A stretch of 14,741 bases of DNA from Sulfidibacterium sp964598065 (GCA_964598065.1 CAZRAW010000056.1:1-14741); one strand, 5' to 3'. Shown: positions 6,554 to 13,627, numbered from the stretch's first letter. The notes: generated from the sequence alone by a model not told the origin. Made by a program: numbers and translations.

Positions 6554-8056
6554 CTAACGGTAAACCAGGCTTTTCACCTTCACCAGCAGTTGTTTTGATG
6601 TCTGAATAGCCTTCCTCGCACGAGCATTGGAATATTCCTGCAGGAAAAAAGCAGCCATTTTCGGATTGCTTTTGTAAAGCATCAATGCGCTTTTCTCAAT
6701 TGCCGGTTGCCATGCAAAATCTTCCTTTTCCTGAGATTTCCAGGTTTTTTGAATCATTCCGATGGTTTTATAATAAGCGAGACCACCGATATTTTCCAAA
6801 TCGTTGAAAATCCAGAAAGCGCGGTTGGGCCGGTAAGTGAAAGTTCCCGGTAAAGGATCGAAGTGATGCGTTAGCGATGTTTTCCAGTTTCCGTTTCCCG
6901 GCACAAAATGATAACTGGCAGGAATCGTTGTTGCTACAGGATAAAACGGCACATAAGTGTTCACATCCGGCCGACCAAAGCTGAGCCACAGGACTGTGCC
7001 TATTTCCTTGGGCAAACCGTTTCTTAACTGCACCACCAGCGAAACTTGCGTGGAACGTGTACAGATGGTACGTTCAGAACCTTTGTTGGGATTTACTTTC
7101 TTGTTCAGGGTCATATCATAGGGCGTTCCCTGATAATGGTCGCGCAGTACCTGCATAAGCTCTGCCGGCGAGAGTTTATGAGCCGGGATTACCGAAAAAG
7201 GCAAACCCGATTTCTTTGCTTCTTCTGTTGTAGCGGTTTTCCCCGAAAGGAGCTGTTGTCCGCGCCACTGACGTGTATCGTAACCTCTTTCGGAAAAATG
7301 ACGACTCCGGAAATTGGAAAAAATATAGGCGAAATCAAAAACTTTGTCTTTTTTCGGATTATACCATCCGTTTTTAATAGCATATTGGCGGATGTCTTTT
7401 TTTGATGTAATAAAGTTGACCGTATCATTAAAATTCACATTTCTGATGACATAAATGTTTGGCTGCAACACTACGGCATCATCCGGAACACGCTCGGCCA
7501 CCCAATATTTGCCGGGCAGAATGTCCAGCAACCACGCCTCATTTTTATCGGCAATAACCAGGGTTCGGCCTCCTCCTGCATGAACGGCATAGCCGAACTT
7601 ATCCAAAAGGTGCCCCGCAATTTTCACTCCTTCTCGTGCTGTTTTGGCCCTTTGTGCAACAATACGTCTGAGCATATAACCAATACCGCCATCGGTAAGT
7701 TCAAAGTTTTTTACTTTTGAACCGCAGGCATTGCTTGCTATGCTCACACCCCATTCGTTCAGATAAAAATCACTAAATTCTTCGTGCACATCTTCTATCC
7801 AGCTGAACGCCCATGTTTGGGAAGGCTGTAAAACACTGCCACCACGGATAAGTTTTAAACGAGCTCCCGCCGGAAAATTTTGCCTCGGTACCTGCCAAAA
7901 ATTCATCAGCTGAATGCCCCCGTCATCTTCGTTGTGTGCAAACAACACCGACCCGTCAGTACTGGCTTTTTTCCCCACCACTATAGTGTAGCAGGCTTTT
8001 GTGGTAAATGGCAAAAAAACCAAAGCCATCAGGCTTATTATCAAAAATTTTTTCAT
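6554..8056 (-). CDS. Secreted C69-family (U34) dipeptidase
   Basis: 500 residues. The N-terminus MKKFLIISLMALVFLPFTTK then A is a signal peptide; predicted signal peptidase I cleavage after Ala21 leaves Cys22 as the first mature residue, followed by YTIVVGKKASTDGSVLFAHN. That is the start of peptidase family C69, Ntn-hydrolases whose N-terminal Cys is the nucleophile, so export itself would expose the active site. Later family features include AHNEDD (40-45), WAFSWIEDVHEEFSDFYLNE with WGVSIASNAC, and a DGGIGYMLRRIVAQRAKTAR region. The enzyme should cut dipeptides or short peptides in the periplasm or outside the cell. The residues before Cys22 (TKA) do not make a good lipobox, so a lipoprotein is less likely. 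Monocistronic, divergent from the EF-hand lipoprotein, with a well-formed promoter at 8084-8115. Confidence 0.9.
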   Translation of the reverse strand: MKKFLIISLMALVFLPFTTKACYTIVVGKKASTDGSVLFAHNEDDGGIQLMNFWQVPRQNFPAGARLKLIRGGSVLQPSQTWAFSWIEDVHEEFSDFYLNEWGVSIASNACGSKVKNFELTDGGIGYMLRRIVAQRAKTAREGVKIAGHLLDKFGYAVHAGGGRTLVIADKNEAWLLDILPGKYWVAERVPDDAVVLQPNIYVIRNVNFNDTVNFITSKKDIRQYAIKNGWYNPKKDKVFDFAYIFSNFRSRHFSERGYDTRQWRGQQLLSGKTATTEEAKKSGLPFSVIPAHKLSPAELMQVLRDHYQGTPYDMTLNKKVNPNKGSERTICTRSTQVSLVVQLRNGLPKEIGTVLWLSFGRPDVNTYVPFYPVATTIPASYHFVPGNGNWKTSLTHHFDPLPGTFTYRPNRAFWIFNDLENIGGLAYYKTIGMIQKTWKSQEKEDFAWQPAIEKSALMLYKSNPKMAAFFLQEYSNARARKAIQTSKQLLVKVKSLVYR

Positions 8057-8083
8057 GGTATTCGCATTTGTAGTAGCTCATTA

Positions 8084-8115
8084 CAAAGATACAAACTTTT
8101 GGTATAAAAACCCAA
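8084..8115 (-). promoter_or_regulatory. Promoter of the C69 peptidase gene
   Basis: On the minus strand, TTG (8113-8115) and TATCTTTG (8084-8091) are separated by 21 bases, a good fit to the Bacteroidota -33/-7 promoter. Transcription would start near 8077, giving a leader of about 20 bases before the ATG at 8056. Confidence 0.7.
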
Positions 8116-8153
8116 TAGCCATCACCAAATCGATGAAATAACATGATTTCTAC

Positions 8154-8184
8154 TTGACTTTACTTTAAAACGGGCGTACCTTTG
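8154..8184 (+). promoter_or_regulatory. Promoter of the EF-hand lipoprotein gene
   Basis: TTG (8154-8156) and TACCTTTG (8177-8184) lie 20 bases apart, the ideal Bacteroidota spacing. The start would be near 8191, leaving a leader of about 60 bases to ATG 8253. It is back to back with the peptidase promoter, with about 40 bases between the two -33 elements. Confidence 0.72.
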
Positions 8185-8252
8185 TCCAACTTAGCTAAAG
8201 TCTAAAAATTAAAAGCAAAGAGGTTTTATTTAATTACTAAAAACAAAAAACC

Positions 8253-8756
8253 ATGAAAAAAGTATTTTTATCGGGCAAATGGGTTTTGTACACTTTGATG
8301 ATTTCCAGCTTGCTTTTTGCTACATCTTGTGCAAACCATACCAAAAAAGAATCAACTCAACAAAAACTGGAACAGAAGCTGAAAACCGTAAAGAAATCTG
8401 CTGCAGTTGAAGTGAAAACCGTAAAGAAATCGGCTGTTGCTGAAGCAAAACAGGATAGTGTCATGCTTCAGAAAAAACTTCTGTTCTTCAAAAACTATGA
8501 CCTGAATAAGGATAATAAAATTTCGGAGAAAGAGTATTTAAACATGGCTTCCAAAAAGTTTGACCAGTTAGATACCAATCATGATGGTAAACTGACGGCC
8601 AATGAAACTGACTTGGTAACTTCAATGGCGGCTCCGGGTAAAAATTATGTGACGAAGAAAGAATTTCTGGCAGCTTACAGTAAGAAATTCAAAGCCATGG
8701 ACAAGAATAAAGATGGTTACCTAACGATGAAAGAGTTAGTTCTGAAAGACAATTAG
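8253..8756 (+). CDS. EF-hand calcium-binding lipoprotein
   Basis: 167 residues. The signal ends in LLFATSC with a lipobox Cys at 26, so the mature protein should be lipid-anchored in the envelope. Residues 44-65 are two 11-residue repeats (KTVKKSAAVEV, KTVKKSAVAEA), a Lys/Ala/Val-rich probable helical stalk. Three complete EF-hand loops follow: DLNKDNKISEKE (83-94), DTNHDGKLTANE (107-118) and DKNKDGYLTMKE (150-161), each with acidic or Asn ligands at 1, 3 and 5 and Glu at 12. Between the second and third complete loops, residues 129-138 (GKNYVTKKEF) look like the exiting half of a degenerate hand, so the domain is probably two EF pairs. Calcium binding is well supported; the cellular role (sensor, buffer or surface structure) is not visible. 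Single gene with its own promoter and terminator. Confidence 0.88.
   Translation: MKKVFLSGKWVLYTLMISSLLFATSCANHTKKESTQQKLEQKLKTVKKSAAVEVKTVKKSAVAEAKQDSVMLQKKLLFFKNYDLNKDNKISEKEYLNMASKKFDQLDTNHDGKLTANETDLVTSMAAPGKNYVTKKEFLAAYSKKFKAMDKNKDGYLTMKELVLKDN
8382..8447 (+). repeat. Two 33-bp coding repeats (11-residue unit)
   Basis: Units 8382-8414 and 8415-8447 encode KTVKKSAAVEV and KTVKKSAVAEA in frame. An 18-base stretch is identical between them (8381-8398 and 8414-8431), which indicates a fairly recent in-frame duplication. The 11-residue period fits a hendecad coiled coil. Confidence 0.8.
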
Positions 8757-8791
8757 CCGGGCGGGATTTAGCATAACTCTTTAGAAATGGA

Positions 8792-8834
8792 AAAGCGAAA
8801 ATATCTTCGGGTCTTTTCGCTTTCTTTATTTTGG
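8792..8834 (+). terminator. Rho-independent terminator after EF-hand gene
   Basis: AAAGCGAAAA (8792-8801) and TTTTCGCTTT (8814-8823) form a perfect 10-bp stem with a 12-base loop, followed by a T-rich tail (CTTTATTTT). It stands about 35 bases after the stop codon at 8756. Confidence 0.78.
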
Positions 8835-8946
8835 GGCTAAATATTATTTTGAGGTGCAGGCTATAAAATTTTCAAAATCTCATTTCAGCCAACACGAAAT
8901 TTTTTAGTTTGAAAACGTGTTGATTTTTCATTGCCGGATTGAATTC

Positions 8947-8962
8947 CCCTTCTTCGGAAGGG
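8947..8962. repeat. Short REP-like hairpin with TTCG loop
   Basis: CCCTTC (8947-8952), loop TTCG (8953-8956), GAAGGG (8957-8962): a perfect 6-bp stem closed by the very stable C(UUCG)G tetraloop on the plus strand. It is followed by GTGTAGGGGTGGG. Hairpins of this type followed by a G-rich arm recur between genes in many Bacteroidota genomes. It sits in the gap between the EF-hand gene and the end of gatD but has no U tract for gatD transcription, so it is not an ordinary terminator for it. Confidence 0.5.
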
Positions 8963-8995
8963 TGTAGGGGTGGGTCTTTTTATTCTGAATTTGTT

Positions 8996-10381
8996 TTACT
9001 TGTGCACTTTCCTGATAAATTCTTCCACCTCAGGCACGCCTCCCTGGTAAATCAGATAACCGTTATAAGGCTCACGCAAAGTTATTTCGTCATTCACCGG
9101 GGTAAGCATCATCTCTTTTACTTTTTGCGAGTCGTCGGTCTGCCCGAGAATCCAGCTGAGTTTTACCCAAGCTACCTCTGGCAGCATATTGCCGGCAGGA
9201 ATAATACCGCGCGCCATCATGTCGCGTCCCGTATCGTACACAAACATGTTTACATAACCCCACAGTGTCTGCAAGGTCATAAACATGTGAACACCTTTGG
9301 CGTGGGCACGCTCGATGGCCGGATACAACTCTTTGTTTACGTGTCCCAGACCGGTTCCCACAAAAATAATTCCCCGGTAACCTTTGTCAATCATAGCATC
9401 AAGCACATCGGGATGCATGCCCGGATAATAGTAAAGCATAGTAACCTTTTCGCTGAAATAGGGCAGAATTTTCACATTTTTATCCGCTCGCCGTTTGTTG
9501 TAATGTTTTTTGATGGGAATGATTTCTTTTCGGTTGATACGTGCCAGCGGTGTGTCGCCAATGGTGCGGAAGGTAGAACGGTACGAGGAGTGCATTTTCC
9601 GCACGCGCGTGCCTTTGTGCAGCAAACCGTATTCGTCGGAAGTAGGGCCAAACATACAAACCATCACTTCGGCAATGTCGGAATGGCCGGCGGCTTTCAT
9701 GGCATACATCAGGTTAAGCGCCGCATCGGAACTGGGCCGGTCGGACGAACGCTGCGAACCCACCAGCACCACCGGTACCGGCAGGTTTTGACACATAAAA
9801 GTCAGCGCAGCTCCTGTATGATGCAGGGTATCCGTGCCGTGACCAATGACAATGCCGTCGATACCTTTTTCGATTTCGATACCAATTGCCTTGGCCAGCG
9901 CAATATATTGTTTGGGACCCATGTTTTCGCTAAAGACGGCAAACACCTTTTCCGTTTCGAGGTTGCAAATATCCGCCAATTCGGGAACCGCACCGTAAAG
10001 CTCGCCCGGCGAAAACGCCGGAATCACGGCGCCGGTACGGTAATCTAACCGCGAAGCAATGGTACCGCCCGTTCCGAACAACTTTACCCTCGGCAGGCCG
10101 GGAGTGATGGGAAATTTCTTTTCCGGAATTTTGTAATGCGCTTTCTTATAGCCCGTTTCCCGCATCTTTTTCACGGTTTTTACGTCAAGGCCAATGTTGT
10201 AGCCGGTAGCAATTTTCAACACGATATGCTGGTCATCATCGTTTTCGGCACGGGGTAGAACCGTTCCGTCAAAGTGTCCCCGCGTGGTCTCGATGATGGC
10301 TGTGCCCCACACGCGTATTTTAAATTTTTTGAGCAGTGCCAGTGCATCTCCTTTGTATCCCTGAAAAATATCGTTGTCCAT
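8996..10381 (-). CDS. gatD: Archaeal-type Glu-tRNA(Gln) amidotransferase subunit D
   Basis: 461 residues, an asparaginase-type subunit that releases ammonia from Gln or Asn for GatE. Residues 1-95 form the extra N-terminal domain seen in GatD but not in ordinary L-asparaginases. The asparaginase core starts at 96: FGTGGTIAS (102-110, nucleophile Thr107), SENMGP (151-156), GHGTDTLHHTG (180-190, Thr183 and Asp184), and KGTRVRKMHSSYRSTF (256-271), where Lys262 matches the GatD catalytic Lys. The TRVRKMH phrase and the total length separate it from AnsA/AnsB. It follows gatE by 31 bases in the same operon. The full Thr-Thr-Asp-Lys set is present, so the subunit should be active. Bacteria normally use GatCAB or GlnRS, so this is unusual for the host; see findings. 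No terminator with a U tract is seen after it. Confidence 0.93.
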   Translation of the reverse strand: MDNDIFQGYKGDALALLKKFKIRVWGTAIIETTRGHFDGTVLPRAENDDDQHIVLKIATGYNIGLDVKTVKKMRETGYKKAHYKIPEKKFPITPGLPRVKLFGTGGTIASRLDYRTGAVIPAFSPGELYGAVPELADICNLETEKVFAVFSENMGPKQYIALAKAIGIEIEKGIDGIVIGHGTDTLHHTGAALTFMCQNLPVPVVLVGSQRSSDRPSSDAALNLMYAMKAAGHSDIAEVMVCMFGPTSDEYGLLHKGTRVRKMHSSYRSTFRTIGDTPLARINRKEIIPIKKHYNKRRADKNVKILPYFSEKVTMLYYYPGMHPDVLDAMIDKGYRGIIFVGTGLGHVNKELYPAIERAHAKGVHMFMTLQTLWGYVNMFVYDTGRDMMARGIIPAGNMLPEVAWVKLSWILGQTDDSQKVKEMMLTPVNDEITLREPYNGYLIYQGGVPEVEEFIRKVHK

Positions 10382-10412
10382 TTTGCTGTTTTTTGTGCTT
10401 TCGCGATGTTTT

Positions 10413-12356
10413 TTATTGAAGCTGTCTCAATTTCTCACTCAACACAGACAGGTCCATATTGCCGAGCGCCGTTTTTCGCAGATGTCCCATAACCCAATTA
10501 TGCTCTTTCGCCTTATCAATCTGTATTTTTCCTTCACGGAATTTTGAAAGCAGGATGGGAATACGTGCCAGAATTTCCTTTTCGGGATGTCGTTTGAACC
10601 CGATGGCCGTTAATACCGAATCAAATTCCATTTTAGGATAAGCAACAATAGTTGGTAACATACTTTCAGCCAACTGATGATGCAGCCGGTTTTCTTTCAG
10701 TAAAGCAAAAAGCGGTAACAGGATTTTAAACGGAAAAGGCTGTCCGGCACCGTAGTGATGCAGGGCGAATTTGAGTTTTTCGCCGAGGAACGTACCTATG
10801 TAAACCGGTGAGATATCCGTTTCGCGGATTATTTTCTCCATGAGCGGGAAGAGATTGTTGGAAAAAAGAAAGGTATAAACATCTTCGGGAACACTCTGGC
10901 TTTTCAATGTGTTGTAACGGGAAATCATCTCCTCCGGAAGGTTTTGGCCTATTCTTTCAATATCCTGATCGTCCAGCGGGATGGGAGCCGAGTCGGTATC
11001 GGGATACATCCGGTTGGCACCGGGCAGTACACGCTCAAAAATGGTGGTTCCATCCGGTAGCGATTTACGTGTTTCTTTGGGAACCCCTTCAAAAGCCATC
11101 CGGCAGCGCTCTTCGATGGTCTCCAGTGCAGTGGGCATGTCAGCCTCCGGTCCCCAAATCATTAGCCAACCATCTTTTCCCTCCGATTGCAATTTCTGAA
11201 TAATTTTCTCCCGGTCTTTTTTCCCTAACAGCGGTTTCAGCTCTTCGCTGTGTATCAGGTTTGGATGTTCGATGCAGGCGATAACTTTCAGCCTGTCGGA
11301 AAGTTCATCGGCAAACATTTTCCCCGTCTGGGTAAAATGCGACAGAATACCCTGAAACTCCGGTAATTTTATTGCCATAACTTTTTCCGCTTTCTTTAAC
11401 AAAGAAATCCGGAGTAATCCGGAAATATCCTGATACGACATTTTCCATGCGGCGAGGCTGGTACGTTTGTTCAGTATTCTTTTGATGCGGAGCAAAGCCC
11501 ATTGTCTGAAAACTTCGTTATGGGTAAGTTCGGGAATCCATTTGGTATGGGCAACGCCTTTAATTTCGACGCGCGTGCCACCTTTGCAGCTGACATTAAC
11601 ATCCTCGCGTCCGGCGCCTATACCGGTACGCACCTTGCCGGTGCTACGGTTCAGAAACCGAATATAGTCGCAAGCTTCTTTTACCTCACCGGGGTTCACA
11701 CAATCGGGATAAGTTACCGTTTCGATAAGCGGCATCCCCAGCCGGTCGGTTTTATAAATACGCCGGTGACCAATGTCGGAAATTTCGCGACAGGCATCCT
11801 CTTCGATGCTAAGCTGAATCAGCCGGATTTTCTTGTGGGGAAGCTTTAACTCGCCTTCGATACCGAGAATGGCTGTCCGCTGAAATCCTGTGGGAATACT
11901 ACCGTCAAGATATTGTTTGCGGGTAATGTGTACTTCACCCACAATGTTGAGTTTACAGAGCATGGAAATTTCCAGCGCCTGTTCCAGTGCTTCGCGGTTC
12001 AGCGGAAACGGAGGGGTGTCATCAATTTCGTAGGTACAGGCATTTTCGTTGTTGATACGATAGGTAATTTTCTTACGGGTTTTGAATTCCATGAGTGCCG
12101 TACCGTCATATTCGCCCAGCTCGCTCAGCGTAGGCCGCATGTGGCGGTCAATTTCGGCATCAAAATCGTCATCGCCGTTATAGATGCCTGCCGGACAGTG
12201 ACAAAACAGTTTCTCTTTGGTCAGCAGCTGCTGATGAACTTCCAGCCCGGACATAAAACCCATTTGGTCATAAGTTTTCTGAGTAGCTTCTTTGCGGGAA
12301 ATATAGCCTGTTTGCTTTCGGCTTTCTTCAAAATTATTTTGCGGTGAAAAGGACAT
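10413..12356 (-). CDS. gatE: Archaeal-type Glu-tRNA(Gln) amidotransferase subunit E
   Basis: 647 residues, close to archaeal GatE and longer than bacterial GatB (about 480). GatE binds Glu-tRNA(Gln), phosphorylates its glutamyl group with ATP and amidates it with ammonia from GatD. Cradle domain: GLEVHQQLLTKEKLFCHCPA (37-56, with paired Cys52/54), SIPTGFQRTAILG (153-165), SIEEDACREI (183-192), DRLGMPLIET (204-213), VRTGIGAGREDVNVS (242-256) and RVEIKGVAHTKWIPE (262-276). The insertion specific to GatE, related to the bacterial AspRS insert, covers about 290-430 and is followed by FEGVPKETR, DGTTIFERVLPGANRMYPDT (435-454) and SAPIPL. Residues about 470-647 are the helical YqeY-like tail, ending with VMGHL. 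The N-terminal 30 residues are a non-conserved extension; the ATG at 12356 is the only clear start. Confidence 0.94.
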   Translation of the reverse strand: MSFSPQNNFEESRKQTGYISRKEATQKTYDQMGFMSGLEVHQQLLTKEKLFCHCPAGIYNGDDDFDAEIDRHMRPTLSELGEYDGTALMEFKTRKKITYRINNENACTYEIDDTPPFPLNREALEQALEISMLCKLNIVGEVHITRKQYLDGSIPTGFQRTAILGIEGELKLPHKKIRLIQLSIEEDACREISDIGHRRIYKTDRLGMPLIETVTYPDCVNPGEVKEACDYIRFLNRSTGKVRTGIGAGREDVNVSCKGGTRVEIKGVAHTKWIPELTHNEVFRQWALLRIKRILNKRTSLAAWKMSYQDISGLLRISLLKKAEKVMAIKLPEFQGILSHFTQTGKMFADELSDRLKVIACIEHPNLIHSEELKPLLGKKDREKIIQKLQSEGKDGWLMIWGPEADMPTALETIEERCRMAFEGVPKETRKSLPDGTTIFERVLPGANRMYPDTDSAPIPLDDQDIERIGQNLPEEMISRYNTLKSQSVPEDVYTFLFSNNLFPLMEKIIRETDISPVYIGTFLGEKLKFALHHYGAGQPFPFKILLPLFALLKENRLHHQLAESMLPTIVAYPKMEFDSVLTAIGFKRHPEKEILARIPILLSKFREGKIQIDKAKEHNWVMGHLRKTALGNMDLSVLSEKLRQLQ

Positions 12357-12378
12357 ACAGGTTCATTTTTTGGTGCCC

Positions 12379-12386
12379 CAAATTTA
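12379..12386 (-). promoter_or_regulatory. -7 element of the gatED operon
   Basis: On the minus strand the bases read TAAATTTG, a perfect TAnnTTTG match, 22 bases before the gatE ATG. Bases TTTC stand about 20 upstream as a degenerate -33, and a TTTG occurs at only 15 bases. The upstream half of this promoter touches the first copy of the 12-bp repeat at 12410-12421. Confidence 0.5.
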
Positions 12387-12409
12387 GGAAAAGAAAGGTT
12401 ACAAAGGAA

Positions 12410-12444
12410 AGTGCCTAAAGTGTAAAGTTTGGAGTGCCTAAAGT
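12410..12444. repeat. Degenerate heptamer repeat, 12-bp direct copies
   Basis: AGTGCCTAAAGT occurs exactly at 12410-12421 and 12433-12444, with a related GTAAAGTTTG between. The whole stretch can be read as imperfect 7-nt units of the AAGTGCC/TAAAGTT kind. It lies in the gatE / GGGPS intergenic region. Confidence 0.6.
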
Positions 12445-12500
12445 TTCTGGGAATAATCGTTGATGGCAGATTATTCTCCGGTTTAAAGCCATTTCTTACT

Positions 12501-12528
12501 CACCATTCATCATTCACCATTCACTGTT
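12501..12528. repeat. Four tandem 7-nt units
   Basis: CACCATT, CATCATT, CACCATT and CACTGTT follow each other without gaps (12501-12507, 12508-12514, 12515-12521, 12522-12528). The same 7-nt period as the repeat 60 bases to the left. No coding frame is supported here. Confidence 0.6.
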
Positions 12529-12540
12529 TCACATTTTTCT

Positions 12541-12548
12541 TATTTTTG
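12541..12548 (+). promoter_or_regulatory. Possible -7 element for GGGPS gene
   Basis: TATTTTTG fits TAnnTTTG, 78 bases before ATG 12627. No TTTG or TTG lies 19-21 bases upstream; the heptamer repeat ends 12 bases before it. In an AT-rich region this could be chance. Confidence 0.3.
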
Positions 12549-12626
12549 TTGAAAACCATTTCCGGGACATCAGTGGCTTGTCTTCATTTTGGGTTTACGT
12601 TGATAATCAGAAATAAGCACAAATAC

Positions 12627-13361
12627 ATGAAAATAATTGATCTTTTTCAGAAACAGCAGAAGCAGATAGCTGTTCTCATAGATCCGGATAAACAATCGGA
12701 CAATCAGCATGAGAAAATTGCAAACATTGCCCAAAATGCCGGGATTGATTTTTTTTTAGTGGGAGGCAGTCTGCTCACCAGCGATAGCCTTTATCACTGT
12801 ATTCGAACATTGAAAGAAAACAGTGATATTCCGGTGGTGCTTTTTCCCGGAAATACTTACCAGGTGAGTCGTAATGCGGATGCTATGCTGTTCCTTTCCC
12901 TCATTTCCGGGCGAAATCCTGATATGCTCATCGGTATGCATGTGATTGCAGCACCCTATATTAAGCTAAGCGGAATAGAAACTATGCCAACGGGTTACAT
13001 GCTTATTGACAGTGGAAAACCTACTTCGGTGAGTTATATGAGCAATTCTTTCCCTATTCCCAACGACAAAAAAGACATTGCCGCCTGTACGGCCATGGCA
13101 GGAGAAATGCTGGGGTTACGGCTTATTTTTATGGATGCCGGCAGCGGCGCCGAAACTCCTGTTTCTTCCGTGATGATTCGATTCGTAAAAGATTCTATTA
13201 GCGTTCCTTTGCTTGTGGGCGGTGGTATCCGGACAGCCAAAGCGGCAAAAGAAAGCCTCCGTGCCGGAGCCGATATCATCGTTGTCGGAAACCGTTTTGA
13301 AGAGGATCCGGAACTTATTTCCGAATTTGCCGAAGTGATAAAAAACGAAAATGCCAGGTAA
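12627..13361 (+). CDS. Geranylgeranylglyceryl phosphate synthase family protein
   Basis: 244 residues from ATG 12627; the frame is open further upstream to 12429 but that part runs through tandem repeats and is not protein-like. A TIM-barrel prenyltransferase that joins a polyprenyl diphosphate to sn-glycerol-1-phosphate through an ether bond. Motifs: LIDPDK (17-22), FLVGGSLLTSD (43-53), VLFPGN (71-76), DAMLFLSLISGRNP (85-98), IFMDAGSGAETPVS (167-180, the phosphate/G1P region), LLVGGGIRT (195-203) and DIIVVGNRFEEDP (216-228). This matches the Bacteroidota branch of the GGGPS family (related to archaeal GGGPS and Bacillus PcrB). Members of that branch have been shown to make geranylgeranylglyceryl phosphate, the first archaeal-type ether lipid step; the physiological product here is not known. 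Divergent from gatED. Confidence 0.9.
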   Translation: MKIIDLFQKQQKQIAVLIDPDKQSDNQHEKIANIAQNAGIDFFLVGGSLLTSDSLYHCIRTLKENSDIPVVLFPGNTYQVSRNADAMLFLSLISGRNPDMLIGMHVIAAPYIKLSGIETMPTGYMLIDSGKPTSVSYMSNSFPIPNDKKDIAACTAMAGEMLGLRLIFMDAGSGAETPVSSVMIRFVKDSISVPLLVGGGIRTAKAAKESLRAGADIIVVGNRFEEDPELISEFAEVIKNENAR

Positions 13362-13372
13362 ATGCTCACAAC

Positions 13373-13397
13373 AAGCAAATGGTATGCTTCATTTTTT
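13373..13397 (+). terminator. Weak terminator candidate after GGGPS gene
   Basis: AAGCA (13373-13377) and TGCTT (13385-13389) form a 5-bp stem with a 7-base loop, followed by CA and six T (13392-13397). The U run is good, the stem is short. Confidence 0.35.
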
Positions 13398-13452
13398 CGT
13401 TCAACGTCAGCCCCTGAAACAGGTTAGCCGAAGCCAGACAAGCCGGAAATGA

Positions 13453-13490
13453 GATTGATGGGATTGATAAGATTGATAAGGGATTGAAAA
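13453..13490. repeat. 9-nt tandem repeat GATTGATNN
   Basis: GATTGATGG (13453-13461), GATTGATAA (13462-13470) and GATTGATAA (13471-13479) are in tandem; after two G a degenerate fourth copy GATTGAAAA follows (13482-13490), then a GGTTGAT at 13494-13500. Non-coding. Confidence 0.65.
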
Positions 13491-13627
13491 GAAGGTTGAT
13501 TATGAAAAAATTTTCAGGTAAATTGTGAAAACAGAAAATCTATTCAGGGGAATTCCGGAAATCAGGCGTAAAAGAGACTGAATTCTTGTCATCGTTCTGT
13601 TGCGAACGAAAATAAAACGAAAATAAA

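Noticed and set aside
8939..10048. A 369-codon open frame on the plus strand
   Set aside because: It is antisense to gatD, whose motifs are unmistakable. The translation is His/Arg/Phe-rich with no recognisable domain, as expected of an antisense shadow.
8996..10381. An ordinary L-asparaginase instead of GatD
   Set aside because: The 95-residue N-terminal domain, the TRVRKMH motif and the adjacent gatE all point to GatD.
10413..12356. Bacterial GatB instead of GatE
   Set aside because: The length of 647 residues, the insertion at about 290-430 and the FEGVPKETR / PGANRMYP phrases match GatE, and no gatA or gatC is adjacent.
12429..12626. An N-terminal extension of the GGGPS frame by 66 codons
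   Set aside because: It runs through the tandem repeats and is not family-like; the family start MKIIDLF lies at 12627.
12410..13490. The short tandem repeats considered as a CRISPR array
   Set aside because: Units are only 7, 9 or 12 bases, there are no regular unique spacers and no cas genes nearby.
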